Shown: positions 27,477 through 37,246, counted from the stretch's first letter. The stretch: DNA of 64,000 nt from Paracoccaceae bacterium (GCA_017854585.1 JAFMHK010000002.1:62001-126000), one strand, 5' to 3'. The notes: generated from the sequence alone by a model not told the origin. Program-made: numbers and translations.

Positions 27477-30236
27477 CTACTGCCCCAAACGTTCAATCAA
27501 TTCAGGCACGTGAACCTGATCCGATTTGTAATTGCCCGACAGCACATGCATCACGAGGTTCACGCCAAAACGCAGCGCGATTTCGCGCTGGCGTTCGCCG
27601 GTGAACCCGCGGCCAACGGGGAACATCGGCTGCCCGCTTTCGGTTACGGCCCACGCCGCGGCCCAGTCATTGCCGCCGATCAGCACGGGCGTGACCCCAT
27701 CATTGAGGTTGCGAAACGGCATGCCTTCGATCTGTTCGGCATCGGGCGGAGACGCCTCGACCCAGACATCGCGGGACATATGCCGACCGGGGAAATCTTG
27801 CAGAAGGTAGAATGTCCGGGTCAGAATATGGTCGTCCGGAACCTGTTCCAGCGGCGGGATATCGAGGGGCGCGGCCAGTGCACGCAGCCGACGGCCTTCG
27901 GGTGTGCCCGACCCGAACTGCCCGATATCGGCATCGCGGGTATCGAACACGATCATCCCGCCGGACCGCATATAAGCATTGAGGCGCGCGTAGGCGTCCG
28001 CCGAAGGCAGCGGTTGATCAGGCGAAATCGGCCAATAGATCAAGGGAAAGAACGCCAGTTCATCGGTTTCAAGGTCAACGCCGATGGGGGGGGCGGGTTC
28101 AACGGACGTGCGCAGAAACAGCGTGTTCGACAAACCCTGCAGTCCCGCCGCGCTGACCCGGTCCAGTTGTGCATCCCCGGTAATGACATAGGCCAGCGTG
28201 ACCTCTTGGGTGGCAAGGATGGCGCGCAGGTCCGCATCGCTGAGCGTTTGTGCATCGACCGCATGCGGCACGCCAAACACAAGCGCCACAACAGCGACCC
28301 CGCGCGACAGCGACGTAAGCCGCCCCGACAGCCAAAGCGCTACAATCGCATCGACCAGCAGCAAGATCAGCGCAGTCGTCAGGAAAGCCGCCATAAGATC
28401 GGTGGGGGCAATCGCGGCCATGCCTTCGACGGGGATATCGGCGGGCCACACCGCCGCCGCCAGCGTCGTCTCGGGTGTGATGACGTTGCGTGCAATGCGG
28501 CGGTCACCGTCGGAATAAAGCCCCGGCAGCAAAACCGCGGACAACGGTGCAGTAGCAAGATCTTGTCCCGCTACGCCCGGCATCACACCCGCGTCTCGCA
28601 GGGTTCCGAACCCGTCCAAGACCTGATCAGGCGTCCATGTGGTTCCCACCAGATCGGCGGCATCGGGGGCCACCGGGCGGGTCGAGACGGCCAGCCGTTC
28701 CAGCATTTGCACGAAGAGGCCGGACAGCGGTAGCGTCGACCATTCCGCATTCGCGGTAACGTGAAACAGAACGACCGACCCCTGCCCCAACGGCGCACGG
28801 GTCACCAGTGGCGTGCCATCGGACAGGGCGGCGATGGTGCGCGCGGAAAGCTGCGGATCGGGCTGGGCAAGAACCTGTGAGGTCACCAGCACATCACCCG
28901 GTATCTCCAGCCCGAAGAAGGGCGAGGTATCATCGAAGGGGCGCAGTTCCTTGGGTTGGCCCCAACTCATCGCGCCGCCGACGCTGCGGCCACCGGCACG
29001 CAACCGCACCGGCATCAGGGGGCCGGCTTCGTCACGCGCAAGATCCGATGCCGCCAAGCGAGGCCCCGAGAAGCGTACCAGCAAACCCCCATTTTCCACC
29101 CAGCTTACCAAGGCGGATTGTTCATCAGGCGAAATGGTCGCGATATCGGCCAAGATCACCGCATCGGGAGACGCGAGAAGCATATCCAGCAACGCGCCTT
29201 CGATGATGTCGGCGGTCGGATCAAGGGCCTGCCGCAGGTAGTGCAGAGGAGACAGAAGCGATTGCGCCTCATCCTCGGTCGCGGCGGAAATCAACGCAAC
29301 TTCACGCCGTTGCAGGGCGTCGTCCGTCAGTGCAACGGCCCCGGCGGTGCGTTCGCCGGCCAGTTCAAACCGGGTAATCCGATTGCGCAATTCCGGCGGC
29401 AGCGACAGGGCAAGATCGGCGGTGGTTTCGCCGGCGGCGAAAGTCACCGTTTCCCGTGCCAGATCACGCGGGATACCGGCGGGGTCAAGACCGTGCGCCA
29501 CGACGGTCACATCCTGCGGGGCCGTGCCGCCAAGACGTTGGAGGGGGATCTGGATGACCCCGTCGGCAAAAGTTGGTGGCGCAACCGTCAGCACATCGCG
29601 CGCACCCTGAAACACGCTGATCGGGCCAAGATCTTCCAAAACCTCGGTCAGGTCATCGCGACCGGGGTGGGCGATCCCGTCGGAAAACCAGAAAACCTCC
29701 AGCGGTCCTTCCAGCGCTGTGGCCCATGCGGCGGCGGCCATAAGGTCGGGAGCATAGGGGGCGGGCGTCAGATTGGGCATCCGCGCGGCCCATGCGCTGG
29801 CCGATTGCAGGGCCAAGTCGCCCGGTGGCAGGTCGGTCAGTTGCACAAGGGCGACGGTGCGCCCAGCGCGCCCTGCCTCTGCCAGCAACAGTTCGGCCCG
29901 ATCAAGCCGCGCAGACCAGTCGCGGGCCGACGCCCAAGAGCTGTCCATCAAGATCAGCAGGGGACCAGTTCCCAAACGCTGTTCCTGCGGGTTCAAGATG
30001 GGCCCGGCAAAGCCGATGATGGCGGCGGCAACGGCCACCATGCGCAAAAGCAACAGCCACCAAGGGGTCTTGTCAGACTGGCTGTCATCATCGCGCAGAC
30101 CCAACAAGAGAGCCACGCCGGGAAAGCGGCGGCGGATCGGCGCGGGCGGCACCGCGCGCAGCAGCCACCACAGGATCGGAAGCGCGATCAAGGCCACCAG
30201 CAACAGCGGCGCGGCGAAGGCGAGATTGGCGATCAT
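27477..30236 (-). CDS. DUF4159 domain-containing protein with BatA-like N-terminus
   Basis: A 919-residue membrane protein, with the start chosen at 30236 (MIANLAFAAPLLL); an upstream ATG at 30254 is possible. The N-terminal 90 residues form the BatA aerotolerance-regulator hydrophobic region (IRRRFPGVALLLGL, then two helices). The middle is a VWA/periplasmic region with NGGLLVRFSGPRL near 370-380. One or two helices lie near 610-660, and the C-terminal 200 residues are DUF4159 (FFPLIYWPISPDQP, GGMIVFDTRDAD). It lies in the MoxR-DUF58 operon. The family is linked to cell-envelope stress or gliding-type assembly, but the mechanism is unknown. Confidence 0.85.
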   Translation of the reverse strand: MIANLAFAAPLLLVALIALPILWWLLRAVPPAPIRRRFPGVALLLGLRDDDSQSDKTPWWLLLLRMVAVAAAIIGFAGPILNPQEQRLGTGPLLILMDSSWASARDWSARLDRAELLLAEAGRAGRTVALVQLTDLPPGDLALQSASAWAARMPNLTPAPYAPDLMAAAAWATALEGPLEVFWFSDGIAHPGRDDLTEVLEDLGPISVFQGARDVLTVAPPTFADGVIQIPLQRLGGTAPQDVTVVAHGLDPAGIPRDLARETVTFAAGETTADLALSLPPELRNRITRFELAGERTAGAVALTDDALQRREVALISAATEDEAQSLLSPLHYLRQALDPTADIIEGALLDMLLASPDAVILADIATISPDEQSALVSWVENGGLLVRFSGPRLAASDLARDEAGPLMPVRLRAGGRSVGGAMSWGQPKELRPFDDTSPFFGLEIPGDVLVTSQVLAQPDPQLSARTIAALSDGTPLVTRAPLGQGSVVLFHVTANAEWSTLPLSGLFVQMLERLAVSTRPVAPDAADLVGTTWTPDQVLDGFGTLRDAGVMPGVAGQDLATAPLSAVLLPGLYSDGDRRIARNVITPETTLAAAVWPADIPVEGMAAIAPTDLMAAFLTTALILLLVDAIVALWLSGRLTSLSRGVAVVALVFGVPHAVDAQTLSDADLRAILATQEVTLAYVITGDAQLDRVSAAGLQGLSNTLFLRTSVEPAPPIGVDLETDELAFFPLIYWPISPDQPLPSADAYARLNAYMRSGGMIVFDTRDADIGQFGSGTPEGRRLRALAAPLDIPPLEQVPDDHILTRTFYLLQDFPGRHMSRDVWVEASPPDAEQIEGMPFRNLNDGVTPVLIGGNDWAAAWAVTESGQPMFPVGRGFTGERQREIALRFGVNLVMHVLSGNYKSDQVHVPELIERLGQ

Positions 30237-30318
30237 GGAGCCCCCCCGACGCAACCAACAGGCAGGCTGCCTTGCTCAAGAACCGCCAGGCGGCGCGACG
30301 TATCATGGGGCATCGGCA

Positions 30319-31212
30319 TCATCCGCGCACCCGTTCCAGCGCGCGGTAAAGCCACAACAGCGTAGGCTCGGCCAGCGTATCGGTATGGTGCACATGGTAG
30401 CGCCAGCCGGTGCGCCGGGCCAGAGTTCGCAGGTGGTCCTTGCGTTCGGCAAGGCGGGACAGATACGCAGCGCGCAAGGATTTCGCCTTAAGCGTTTCAA
30501 ACTTGATCGCCCCCGACATGCTTTCGAATACGGTGCGCCCGTCGAAGGGAAAGGCCTCCTCGTCAGGGTCCAGAACCTGCACCAGCGCACCCTTGACGCC
30601 ACGATCTGCGGCCTGATGCAGGGCGGTCTCGATGGCCGCCGGGTCACCCAAAAAATCGCTGAAGAAGACGGCACGGCTGCCCGACGGCATCACGCGGGGC
30701 TTGGGTGCGCCGTAATCACCCGCCTCGTGCCCATCCATCAGGGCTGCGGCCATACGCATCAGTTGCGCCTGCCCACCACGGGGTGGTTCAGAAAGGTGCG
30801 TCAGGCCGACGCGTTCGCCGCCACGCACGGCCAGAATTGCCAAAGCCATGGCCAGCGTCTGCGCGCGACGCAGTTTGGATGGGCGGTTCTTGTGCCCGGT
30901 GAAGGTCATGGAGGCGGAATCGTCCACGCCGAACATGACCGACTGCGCGGCCTGCCATTCGGTCTGCCGCACGAACGGCGCATCTGCGCGGGCTGAACGG
31001 CGCCAGTCGATTGAACGATAGCTGTCTCCGGCCTCAGCCGGGCGGTATTGCCAGAATTCATCGCCCGTTCCGGCCCGCTTGCGCCCGTGATCGCCCAACA
31101 GGATCGTGGCCGCCAGATGCTGTGCATCGGCCATAAGCGCGGGCAATGCCCCAGCGACAGCCTCGGACCGGGACCGCAGGGTATCGGGTGTATGGAGAGA
31201 GGTATCGCTCAA
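30319..31212 (-). CDS. DUF58 domain-containing protein
   Basis: A 297-residue protein of the DUF58/VWA type found beside MoxR ATPases. The DUF58 core reads YRSIDWRRSAR near residue 65, with a VWA-like MIDAS segment VDDSASM near 95. There are no clear membrane helices. The start is TTG at 31212, overlapping the moxR TGA by 3 bp (TTGA), so translation is coupled. DUF58 proteins are thought to act with MoxR as a chaperone-like pair on a membrane partner, here the DUF4159 protein. Exact role unknown. Confidence 0.9.
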   Translation of the reverse strand: MSDTSLHTPDTLRSRSEAVAGALPALMADAQHLAATILLGDHGRKRAGTGDEFWQYRPAEAGDSYRSIDWRRSARADAPFVRQTEWQAAQSVMFGVDDSASMTFTGHKNRPSKLRRAQTLAMALAILAVRGGERVGLTHLSEPPRGGQAQLMRMAAALMDGHEAGDYGAPKPRVMPSGSRAVFFSDFLGDPAAIETALHQAADRGVKGALVQVLDPDEEAFPFDGRTVFESMSGAIKFETLKAKSLRAAYLSRLAERKDHLRTLARRTGWRYHVHHTDTLAEPTLLWLYRALERVRG

Positions 31213-32216
31213 GCGGCGGCCTCGACCCGGGTGGTGCGCGCGGTCACTTCGTCGATCACATGCTCAAGGACCGCGCCTTCGGCACGCGCGGCGAAGGACA
31301 GCGCCATCCGGTGGGAAAGGACAGGCCGAGCCAGTGCCGCGACATCATCGACCGAGGGCGCGAACCGTCCATCCAGCAGGGCGCGCGCGCGGACCGTCAG
31401 CATCAGCGCCTGCGCCGCACGCGGACCCGGCCCCCACGCGACGGTGTTTTTCACGACTTCGGGCGCTTCGGGGCTATCGGGGCGGCAGGCACGGACCAGA
31501 TCAAGGATCAGTTCGACGACCGTCTCGCCGACGGGCATCTGGCGGACCACCTGCTGCGCGGCCATCAGTTTTTCGGGGGTGAATACCGGGCGCGCCTTGG
31601 CGGTGGCGATACCGGTCGTCGCCAGCAAGATGCCCCGTTCGGTTTCACGATCGGGATATTCCACGTCGATTTTCACCAAGAAACGGTCCAGCTGCGCCTC
31701 GGGCAAGGGGTATGTCCCTTCCTGCTCGATCGGGTTCTGGGTGGCCAGCACGTGGAAGGGACGCGGCAGCGGGCGGTGTTGCCCGGCGATTGTCACCTCC
31801 ATCTCCTGCATGGCTTGCAGCAGGGCGGATTGGGTGCGCGGCGAGGCGCGGTTGATTTCATCCGCCATCAGCAACTGGCAGAAAACAGGGCCTTCGATGA
31901 AGCGGAAGTTGCGGGTTCCATCGCTTCCGGTTTCAAGCACTTCGGAGCCAAGAATATCGGCCGGCATCAGGTCTGGCGTGAACTGCACACGGTTCGCGCT
32001 GAGGCCCATGACGGTCGAGAGCGTATCAACCAGCAACGTCTTGCCAAGACCCGGCAGGCCCATCAGCAGGGCATGACCGCCCGACAGCATTGCAGCCAGC
32101 GACAGGTCCACAACACCCTGCTGTCCGATGATCTTGGTGGCGATGCTGGCCTTGGCATCGGCCAGTTGGATGCCAAGTGCCTCGATCTCTGCGACAAGGT
32201 TTTCGGGCGTAGACAT
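31209..32216 (-). CDS. MoxR-family AAA+ ATPase
   Basis: A 335-residue AAA_3 ATPase. Walker A is GLPGLGKT at about 53-60; Walker B is LLMADEINRASPR near 135, with the family sensor QNPIEQEGTYPLPEAQLDRF near 165-185. MoxR proteins act as metal-insertion or complex-assembly chaperones together with a VWA partner. It is the first gene of the MoxR-DUF58-DUF4159-membrane protein operon and is divergent from the DUF1285 gene. Confidence 0.94.
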   Translation of the reverse strand: MSTPENLVAEIEALGIQLADAKASIATKIIGQQGVVDLSLAAMLSGGHALLMGLPGLGKTLLVDTLSTVMGLSANRVQFTPDLMPADILGSEVLETGSDGTRNFRFIEGPVFCQLLMADEINRASPRTQSALLQAMQEMEVTIAGQHRPLPRPFHVLATQNPIEQEGTYPLPEAQLDRFLVKIDVEYPDRETERGILLATTGIATAKARPVFTPEKLMAAQQVVRQMPVGETVVELILDLVRACRPDSPEAPEVVKNTVAWGPGPRAAQALMLTVRARALLDGRFAPSVDDVAALARPVLSHRMALSFAARAEGAVLEHVIDEVTARTTRVEAAA

Positions 32217-32277
32217 GGCAAAGCTCCGTCAGATGAATATGTTGGTTCAGGTAACAGACCTATTCCCCGGATCACAA

Positions 32278-32901
32278 ATGGCAAAAGAGATGTCAGGACA
32301 AAACATCGTGAAAGCGACCCCCGATAGCCTGATTGCTGCGGCAAAAGAGGCGCAAAAAGGCGGAAAGCTGCCGCCTGTGCACAAATGGAACCCGCCCTTC
32401 TGCGGCGATATCGATATGGAAATCAGGCGCGACGGCACGTGGTTCCATGAAGGCACCCCAATCGGGCGTGCCCCGTTGGTCCGGCTTTTTTCGACGATTC
32501 TGAAGCGGGAGGGGGAGAAATATTTTCTTGTTACACCCGTTGAAAAGGTGGGCCTGCGGGTGGAGGATGCCCCGTTCGTCGCGATCGATTTCGAGGCGGC
32601 GGGCAAGGGCGAGAGCCAGATCGTCACCTTTACCACCAATGTGGGCGACACCGTGATCGCCGGGGCCGACAATCCGGTGCGCGTCGTGCGCGATGTCGAC
32701 GGAGAGCCGTCACCCTATGTCATGGTGCGCGCGGGGCTTGAGGCACTGATCGACCGCAAGAGTTTCTACCGTCTGGTCGATCTGGGCGAACACCATGAGG
32801 TGGACGGTGTCGCTTGGTTCGGCGTCTGGTCGGCCGCGCAGTTCTTTCCGATCATCCCGGTGGCCGAGTTGCACGGTGAGACAACCGATCCCACGCACTG
32901 A
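32278..32901 (+). CDS. DUF1285 domain-containing protein
   Basis: A 207-residue cytosolic protein of the DUF1285 family, recognised by PPVHKWNPPFCGDIDMEIRRDGTWFHEGTPIGR near residues 31-60. That family is structurally characterised but has no assigned function. The start ATG at 32278 is chosen; 32290 is a close alternative, and upstream codons to 32128 overlap the divergent moxR gene. It is divergent from moxR with a 61-bp spacer, so the two may share regulation. Confidence 0.85.
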   Translation: MAKEMSGQNIVKATPDSLIAAAKEAQKGGKLPPVHKWNPPFCGDIDMEIRRDGTWFHEGTPIGRAPLVRLFSTILKREGEKYFLVTPVEKVGLRVEDAPFVAIDFEAAGKGESQIVTFTTNVGDTVIAGADNPVRVVRDVDGEPSPYVMVRAGLEALIDRKSFYRLVDLGEHHEVDGVAWFGVWSAAQFFPIIPVAELHGETTDPTH

Positions 32902-33049
32902 CGTTGCGAACATGACGATGGGCTGGGCCGAGGCGCCGTTGACGGTCAGGCCCAAGTTGCACACACCAGATGGCTGCCAGACGATCGGCGGGCGTGACAG
33001 CGCAGACCTGACCTGAGGGACGTCGATGTGCGGCGCGAACAGCCCTAGC

Positions 33050-33874
33050 CTAGCCTGTGCGGCGCGACATCAGAATTTCACCGACGCGCGACATCTCGGC
33101 TTCGGCGGCGCGGATGTCGGTCACGACCGTGTCGGGTTGGTCCGGCAATTCCGCAAGGCGGTCAGGCAAGTTGGCGATATGCCCACCCAACATGATAAAG
33201 GCATCCGGACGCTGCTGCCGGATTGCCGCCAGAAGCGGTGCCAAGGCCTTGAGCGAATGGGTACCGGCGCAGGACAACCCGATCAGCGGGCGATCATCAT
33301 CAGCGAGGATGGCCATAATCTCATCATGGGAGATATCGATCAGAAGGCTGACATCCCAATCATGGCGGCGGAACAAATCAGCGGCCATCATCAGGCCGAG
33401 CGTATGCGTTTCGCCCGGAACCGCGACGAAGGTGGCGCCATTCGCGCTGCCGATATTTCCCGACTGCCGCGACTTGGGCATCCGCCGCAACATCATCTGC
33501 ATGCGCGATGTGGCCATCGTGACTTCGGTGAACGGGATACGGTCGGCATCCCACCATTCCCCAAGGCGACGGGCTGCAGGGGCAAGATGGTCAAGACAAA
33601 TATCTTCGACCGACAGACCGGCAGCCAGCAGTTCGGAAACAATCTGATCCGCGGTGTCCGACGTGTCATCGATCAGGGCAAAGGCCAACGCCGAGGCCAC
33701 CGGAGACCCCATGGCCCGCGACACATCGGCCAGTGCGCGGGTATCGCGGGAATTTTCGTCACGCAGGCGTGCAATCGCGTGACGGGCCAGATCGACCACC
33801 CCGGCAGAGGTCATCGTCGCGACAGCACGCAGGGGCGGCAGTTCGTCGATTTCGGGAGGGATTATCGTCGTCAT
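33050..33874 (-). CDS. B12-binding-domain (PpaA/AerR-like) sensory protein
   Basis: A 274-residue soluble protein, with the start at 33874 preferred (MTTIIPPEIDE); the frame opens at 33898. An N-terminal helical cap domain (about 50-130) carries a Wx9E motif like that of photosensory B12 proteins, but the following His is Val. The C-terminal Rossmann-like domain (about 145-260) has ExHxxG (GETHTLG, Glu155, His157, Gly160), SLLIDIS and LGGH, the hallmarks of a cobalamin- or SCHIC-type haem-binding fold. Relatives PpaA/AerR control photosynthesis genes in Rhodobacter. No such genes lie nearby, so the target is unknown. Confidence 0.75.
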   Translation of the reverse strand: MTTIIPPEIDELPPLRAVATMTSAGVVDLARHAIARLRDENSRDTRALADVSRAMGSPVASALAFALIDDTSDTADQIVSELLAAGLSVEDICLDHLAPAARRLGEWWDADRIPFTEVTMATSRMQMMLRRMPKSRQSGNIGSANGATFVAVPGETHTLGLMMAADLFRRHDWDVSLLIDISHDEIMAILADDDRPLIGLSCAGTHSLKALAPLLAAIRQQRPDAFIMLGGHIANLPDRLAELPDQPDTVVTDIRAAEAEMSRVGEILMSRRTG

Positions 33875-33898
33875 GCTCACGCGCCGCCGCTTATTCAT

Positions 33899-34182
33899 GA
33901 AAATATCACTTAGATTCCGCGAAGGACCCTGAGCGTGTTCCGGATGTCTGCGTACGAGTGTATACCAGACGCGATCTCAATCAAGTCGAGCATGCAAGAT
34001 TTTGCTACTGCGCCGTGTCTGCCCGGTGTCTGCCCCCATGTGCGTGATCGGATTGATCACGGGATTTCGGGCGATCCAGTGCATGTTATGGTGGAACGCA
34101 TGGGCGCGGTTACGTTTCAGGCCGAATTGGCTGTTGCGGCCATCATGTGCCGGACCATGAACCGGCTGACAGGGCCCGGCGC
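33899..34182. other. Intergenic region with one perfect inverted repeat; no convincing gene
   Basis: Between the B12-binding gene and fahA. A 7-bp perfect inverted repeat with a 5-bp spacer, CGTGATC-GGATT-GATCACG, lies at 34043-34061. A plus-strand frame (from about 33935 or 33944 to 34243) overlaps the fahA 3' end, lacks a ribosome binding site and family features, and is not called. Confidence 0.35.
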
Positions 34183-35475
34183 TTACGGTGGCGATGCGGC
34201 GGGAAGGATCGTTCCACTGCACAAGCCAAAGCCGATGCGGTAATCGCCGCGACAATATCCCGTGATGTCGACCCTGTCCCCATCGTGCAGGAAGGTCCGC
34301 CGGACACGGCCAATTTTCAGCGGATCACGCCCATTCCACGTCAGTTCCAGCAAGCTGCCCAGACTGTCGGGCGTCGGCCCGGAGATTGTCCCGGACCCAA
34401 GCAGATCGCCGGTTTCCATCGCACAGCCCGACAGCGCGTGATGGGTCAACTGCTGGGCCGCCGAATAATACATATGCCTGTAATTTGTGTTGCTGATCGT
34501 GACCGCGCGATGCCCTTCAGGGGCAAGCGCGACCGACAGGTTGATGTCGAAGTTATTTGGCGTCGCCTCCTCCAGATAAGGCAGCAACGGCTGGATCCGC
34601 GCAGGGGTGGGCGCGCGGAAGGGTTCCAGCGCCTCGCGCGTGACGATCCACGGGCTGATCGTCGTGCCAAAGGCCTTGGACTGGAACGGGCCAAGCGGCT
34701 GGTATTCCCAGACCTGAATATCGCGCGCCGACCAATCGTTCAGCAGGACATAGCCAAAAATCGCGTCGTATGCCTGCGCGGTCGTCAGGGGTTGCCCCAT
34801 GGTCGACGGGGTGCCGACGATGGTGCCCAGTTCCAGTTCGATATCCAGCTTGGCCGAGGGGGCCAGGCGCGGCAGGTCATCTTGTGGCCCCTTGATCTGC
34901 CCCAGCGGGCGATGAATGCCGGTGCCCGAGACAACCACCGTGGAGGCCCGCCCGTTGTACCCGATGGGAATATGCAGCCAATTCGGCATCAGGGCGTTGT
35001 CAGGGCCCCGAAACATAGTGCCCACGTTGGTCGCATGTTCGCGGGATGCATAAAAATCGGTGAAGCTGCGAACAAAGATGGGAAGATGCATCCGCACCTT
35101 GTCTTGGCGCACCAGAACCAGATCAGGCCGCTCCCCGGTGGCCGCATCCAAAAGGTTGGCGATCCTTGCACGGGTGTCGGACCACGCGACCGGGGGCAAT
35201 GCCATGAACGGATTCAAGATACCCTGATCGAAGACGGGGACGGGCGCGGGCGCAATCAGCCCGGCGGCTTCCGCGGCCGTGACGTCAAGGATCATGTCGC
35301 CGATTGCAACGCCGATCCGGCGGACGCCGCCATCAACGGAAAAGACCCCCCATGGAAGGTTCTGGATGGGGAAATCGCCCGCCGGATCATTTGCACCGGC
35401 GACCCAGCTTTGTCGTGCGGGATCATGTGTTGCGTTCAGGTCGCTCACCTCAGCCCCCGGTCCAATTGGCCCCAT
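34183..35475 (-). CDS. fahA: Fumarylacetoacetase
   Basis: Last step of tyrosine/homogentisate breakdown: hydrolyses fumarylacetoacetate to fumarate and acetoacetate. The 430-residue form starting MGPIGPGAEVSDLN is chosen; an in-frame extension to 35649 is not family-like. The FAH N-terminal SH3-like domain is about 20-120 (SWVAGANDPAGDFPIQNLPWG). The catalytic domain (about 130-425) has DFYASREHATNVG, the metal-region ELELGTIVG, DAIFGYVLLNDWSARDIQ and SGTISGP near the C-terminus. hmgA and hppD are not in the window. It is divergent from matB. Confidence 0.93.
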   Translation of the reverse strand: MGPIGPGAEVSDLNATHDPARQSWVAGANDPAGDFPIQNLPWGVFSVDGGVRRIGVAIGDMILDVTAAEAAGLIAPAPVPVFDQGILNPFMALPPVAWSDTRARIANLLDAATGERPDLVLVRQDKVRMHLPIFVRSFTDFYASREHATNVGTMFRGPDNALMPNWLHIPIGYNGRASTVVVSGTGIHRPLGQIKGPQDDLPRLAPSAKLDIELELGTIVGTPSTMGQPLTTAQAYDAIFGYVLLNDWSARDIQVWEYQPLGPFQSKAFGTTISPWIVTREALEPFRAPTPARIQPLLPYLEEATPNNFDINLSVALAPEGHRAVTISNTNYRHMYYSAAQQLTHHALSGCAMETGDLLGSGTISGPTPDSLGSLLELTWNGRDPLKIGRVRRTFLHDGDRVDITGYCRGDYRIGFGLCSGTILPAASPP

Positions 35476-35755
35476 CGAAGGAATACCACCATCATGGGAC
35501 AGCTGGATTGCAAAGGAAAGCAGGACCGCGCCGGATCGTTCCCGCCGCAGATCTTTCAAAAGCCGACCTTGCCAAAAGCTATGGCGTCGTGACGAACTAT
35601 CTTTATGAATTGGATCGCACCGAAGGCTGTCGCGCGGCCTTGGCCGCACCGCGCAAACCGATCATTACAGGTGCGATCGGATCGTAGCGCCGGAAATGAA
35701 AGTCTGGCGCATAAATTACCGCGCCATCGACAGGGCGATGACCAAAGGAATAACC
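35476..35755. other. Divergent fahA-matB spacer
   Basis: A 280-bp region between divergent genes. It must hold both promoters. I see no gene or clear operator. The only notable feature is the AAAGGAAT ribosome binding site of matB at its right edge. Confidence 0.3.
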
Positions 35756-37246
35756 ATGCAAGTTGCGCACCCCCCCGCAAATACGCTTTTCGAGACGCTT
35801 CTTGGCGAACACATTGCGGTGGATGCGCCTTTCTTGCTGACGCCTGATGGCGCCGTTCTTGGTTATGGCGCTTTGCGCGATCAGGTCTTGGCGGTCGCCG
35901 CAGACCTGATCAAACGAGGTGTGGCGCCCGGCGACCGTGTTCTCGTGCAGGTTGGAAAACAGCCTTCGGCGCTGACGCTTTACCTTGGGACCATTGCGGC
36001 TGGCGCTGTTTTCGTCCCCCTGAACACCGCCTATACGGGGGCGGAAATCGCTTATTTCCTGAAAGATGCAGCCCCACGTCTGCTGGTGCTGGATGCGGGT
36101 ACCACGGCGGCTGCCGATGTTGCCCGCGCGGAGGGTGTCGACACCGTCTTTCTTGACGCCATTGCGCCCGAGAAGAATGCAGCGGCTGGCTTTGCGCCGG
36201 TTCCGCGCGGTCCCGACGATCTGGCCGCAATTCTTTACACGTCGGGCACGACCGGACGTTCAAAGGGGGCCATGCTGACCCATGACAACCTGCTGTCAAA
36301 CGCCCGCGCCTTGGCCGATCTGTGGCAATGGGGATCAGACGATGTTCTGCTGCACGCACTGCCGATTTTTCATACGCATGGATTGTTCGTCGCCACGAAC
36401 ACGACGCTGATTTCGGGTGCAGCGATGTATTTTCTGCCCGGTTTCGATCTGGACCAGATCCATGAAGCCCTGCCAGAGGTCACGACGATGATGGGCGTGC
36501 CCACATTTTATACAAGAATGTTGGTGGATCCGCGATTCAACACGTCCACCATGGGGCATTTGCGGCTGATCATTTCCGGATCTGCCCCCTTGCTGACGGA
36601 AACACATCGCGCCTTCGAGGCGCAGACCGGGCATGCCATCCTTGAGCGCTATGGCATGACGGAAACCAACATGATCACGTCCAACCCCTATGTCGGGGAC
36701 CGCCGTCCCGGCAGTGTCGGGCACCCCCTTCCCGGTGTCAGCCTGCGGATCAGCGACCCCGATCAGCAAGGTATCGGGGGCATCGAGGTCAAAGGCCCCA
36801 ATGTCACCCCCGGCTATTGGCAAAACCCCGAGAAGACGGCGGAAAGCTTCACGGCGGATGGATTCTTTATCACCGGCGATCTGGGGCAGATTGGGCCAGA
36901 TGGCTATCTGTCCATCGTGGGGCGGGCCAAGGACCTTGTGATATCGGGGGGCTACAACATCTATCCAAAAGAGGTGGAGGTTGAAATCGACGCCCTGCCC
37001 GGCGTTCTGGAAAGCGCCGTGTTTGGCGTGCCCGATGCCGATCTGGGAGAGGCCGTTGCCGCCGCCGTTGTGCTGACACCGGGGACGGAGGTCGGGGCGG
37101 ATGACATCATGCGGGCCTTGAAAGACCGGCTGGCGCGATACAAGCAGCCACGACAAATCCTTTTCCTGCCGGCCCTGCCCCGCAATGCGATGGGCAAGGT
37201 GCAGAAGAACGACCTGCGGGTGCAGGCGACCAGCAGGTCAACGTGA
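35756..37246 (+). CDS. matB: Malonyl-CoA synthetase (malonate-CoA ligase)
   Basis: Acyl-adenylate-forming enzyme that activates malonate (and methylmalonate) to its CoA ester. The 496-residue product starts MQVAHPPANTLFE with AAAGGAATAACC before the ATG; an earlier ATG (35696) is less well led. The ANL motifs are YTSGTTGRSKGA near 160-171, ERYGMTETNM near 300 and GRAKDLVISGGYNIYPKEVE near 390-410, with the C-terminal catalytic Lys in NAMGKVQKN. The size and the lack of acyl-chain-specific features fit MatB. No matA (malonyl-CoA decarboxylase) neighbour is visible. Confidence 0.85.
   Translation: MQVAHPPANTLFETLLGEHIAVDAPFLLTPDGAVLGYGALRDQVLAVAADLIKRGVAPGDRVLVQVGKQPSALTLYLGTIAAGAVFVPLNTAYTGAEIAYFLKDAAPRLLVLDAGTTAAADVARAEGVDTVFLDAIAPEKNAAAGFAPVPRGPDDLAAILYTSGTTGRSKGAMLTHDNLLSNARALADLWQWGSDDVLLHALPIFHTHGLFVATNTTLISGAAMYFLPGFDLDQIHEALPEVTTMMGVPTFYTRMLVDPRFNTSTMGHLRLIISGSAPLLTETHRAFEAQTGHAILERYGMTETNMITSNPYVGDRRPGSVGHPLPGVSLRISDPDQQGIGGIEVKGPNVTPGYWQNPEKTAESFTADGFFITGDLGQIGPDGYLSIVGRAKDLVISGGYNIYPKEVEVEIDALPGVLESAVFGVPDADLGEAVAAAVVLTPGTEVGADDIMRALKDRLARYKQPRQILFLPALPRNAMGKVQKNDLRVQATSRST

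Noticed and set aside
33935..34243. 102-codon plus-strand frame
   Set aside because: Overlaps the fahA 3' end, weak start, no homology recognised.
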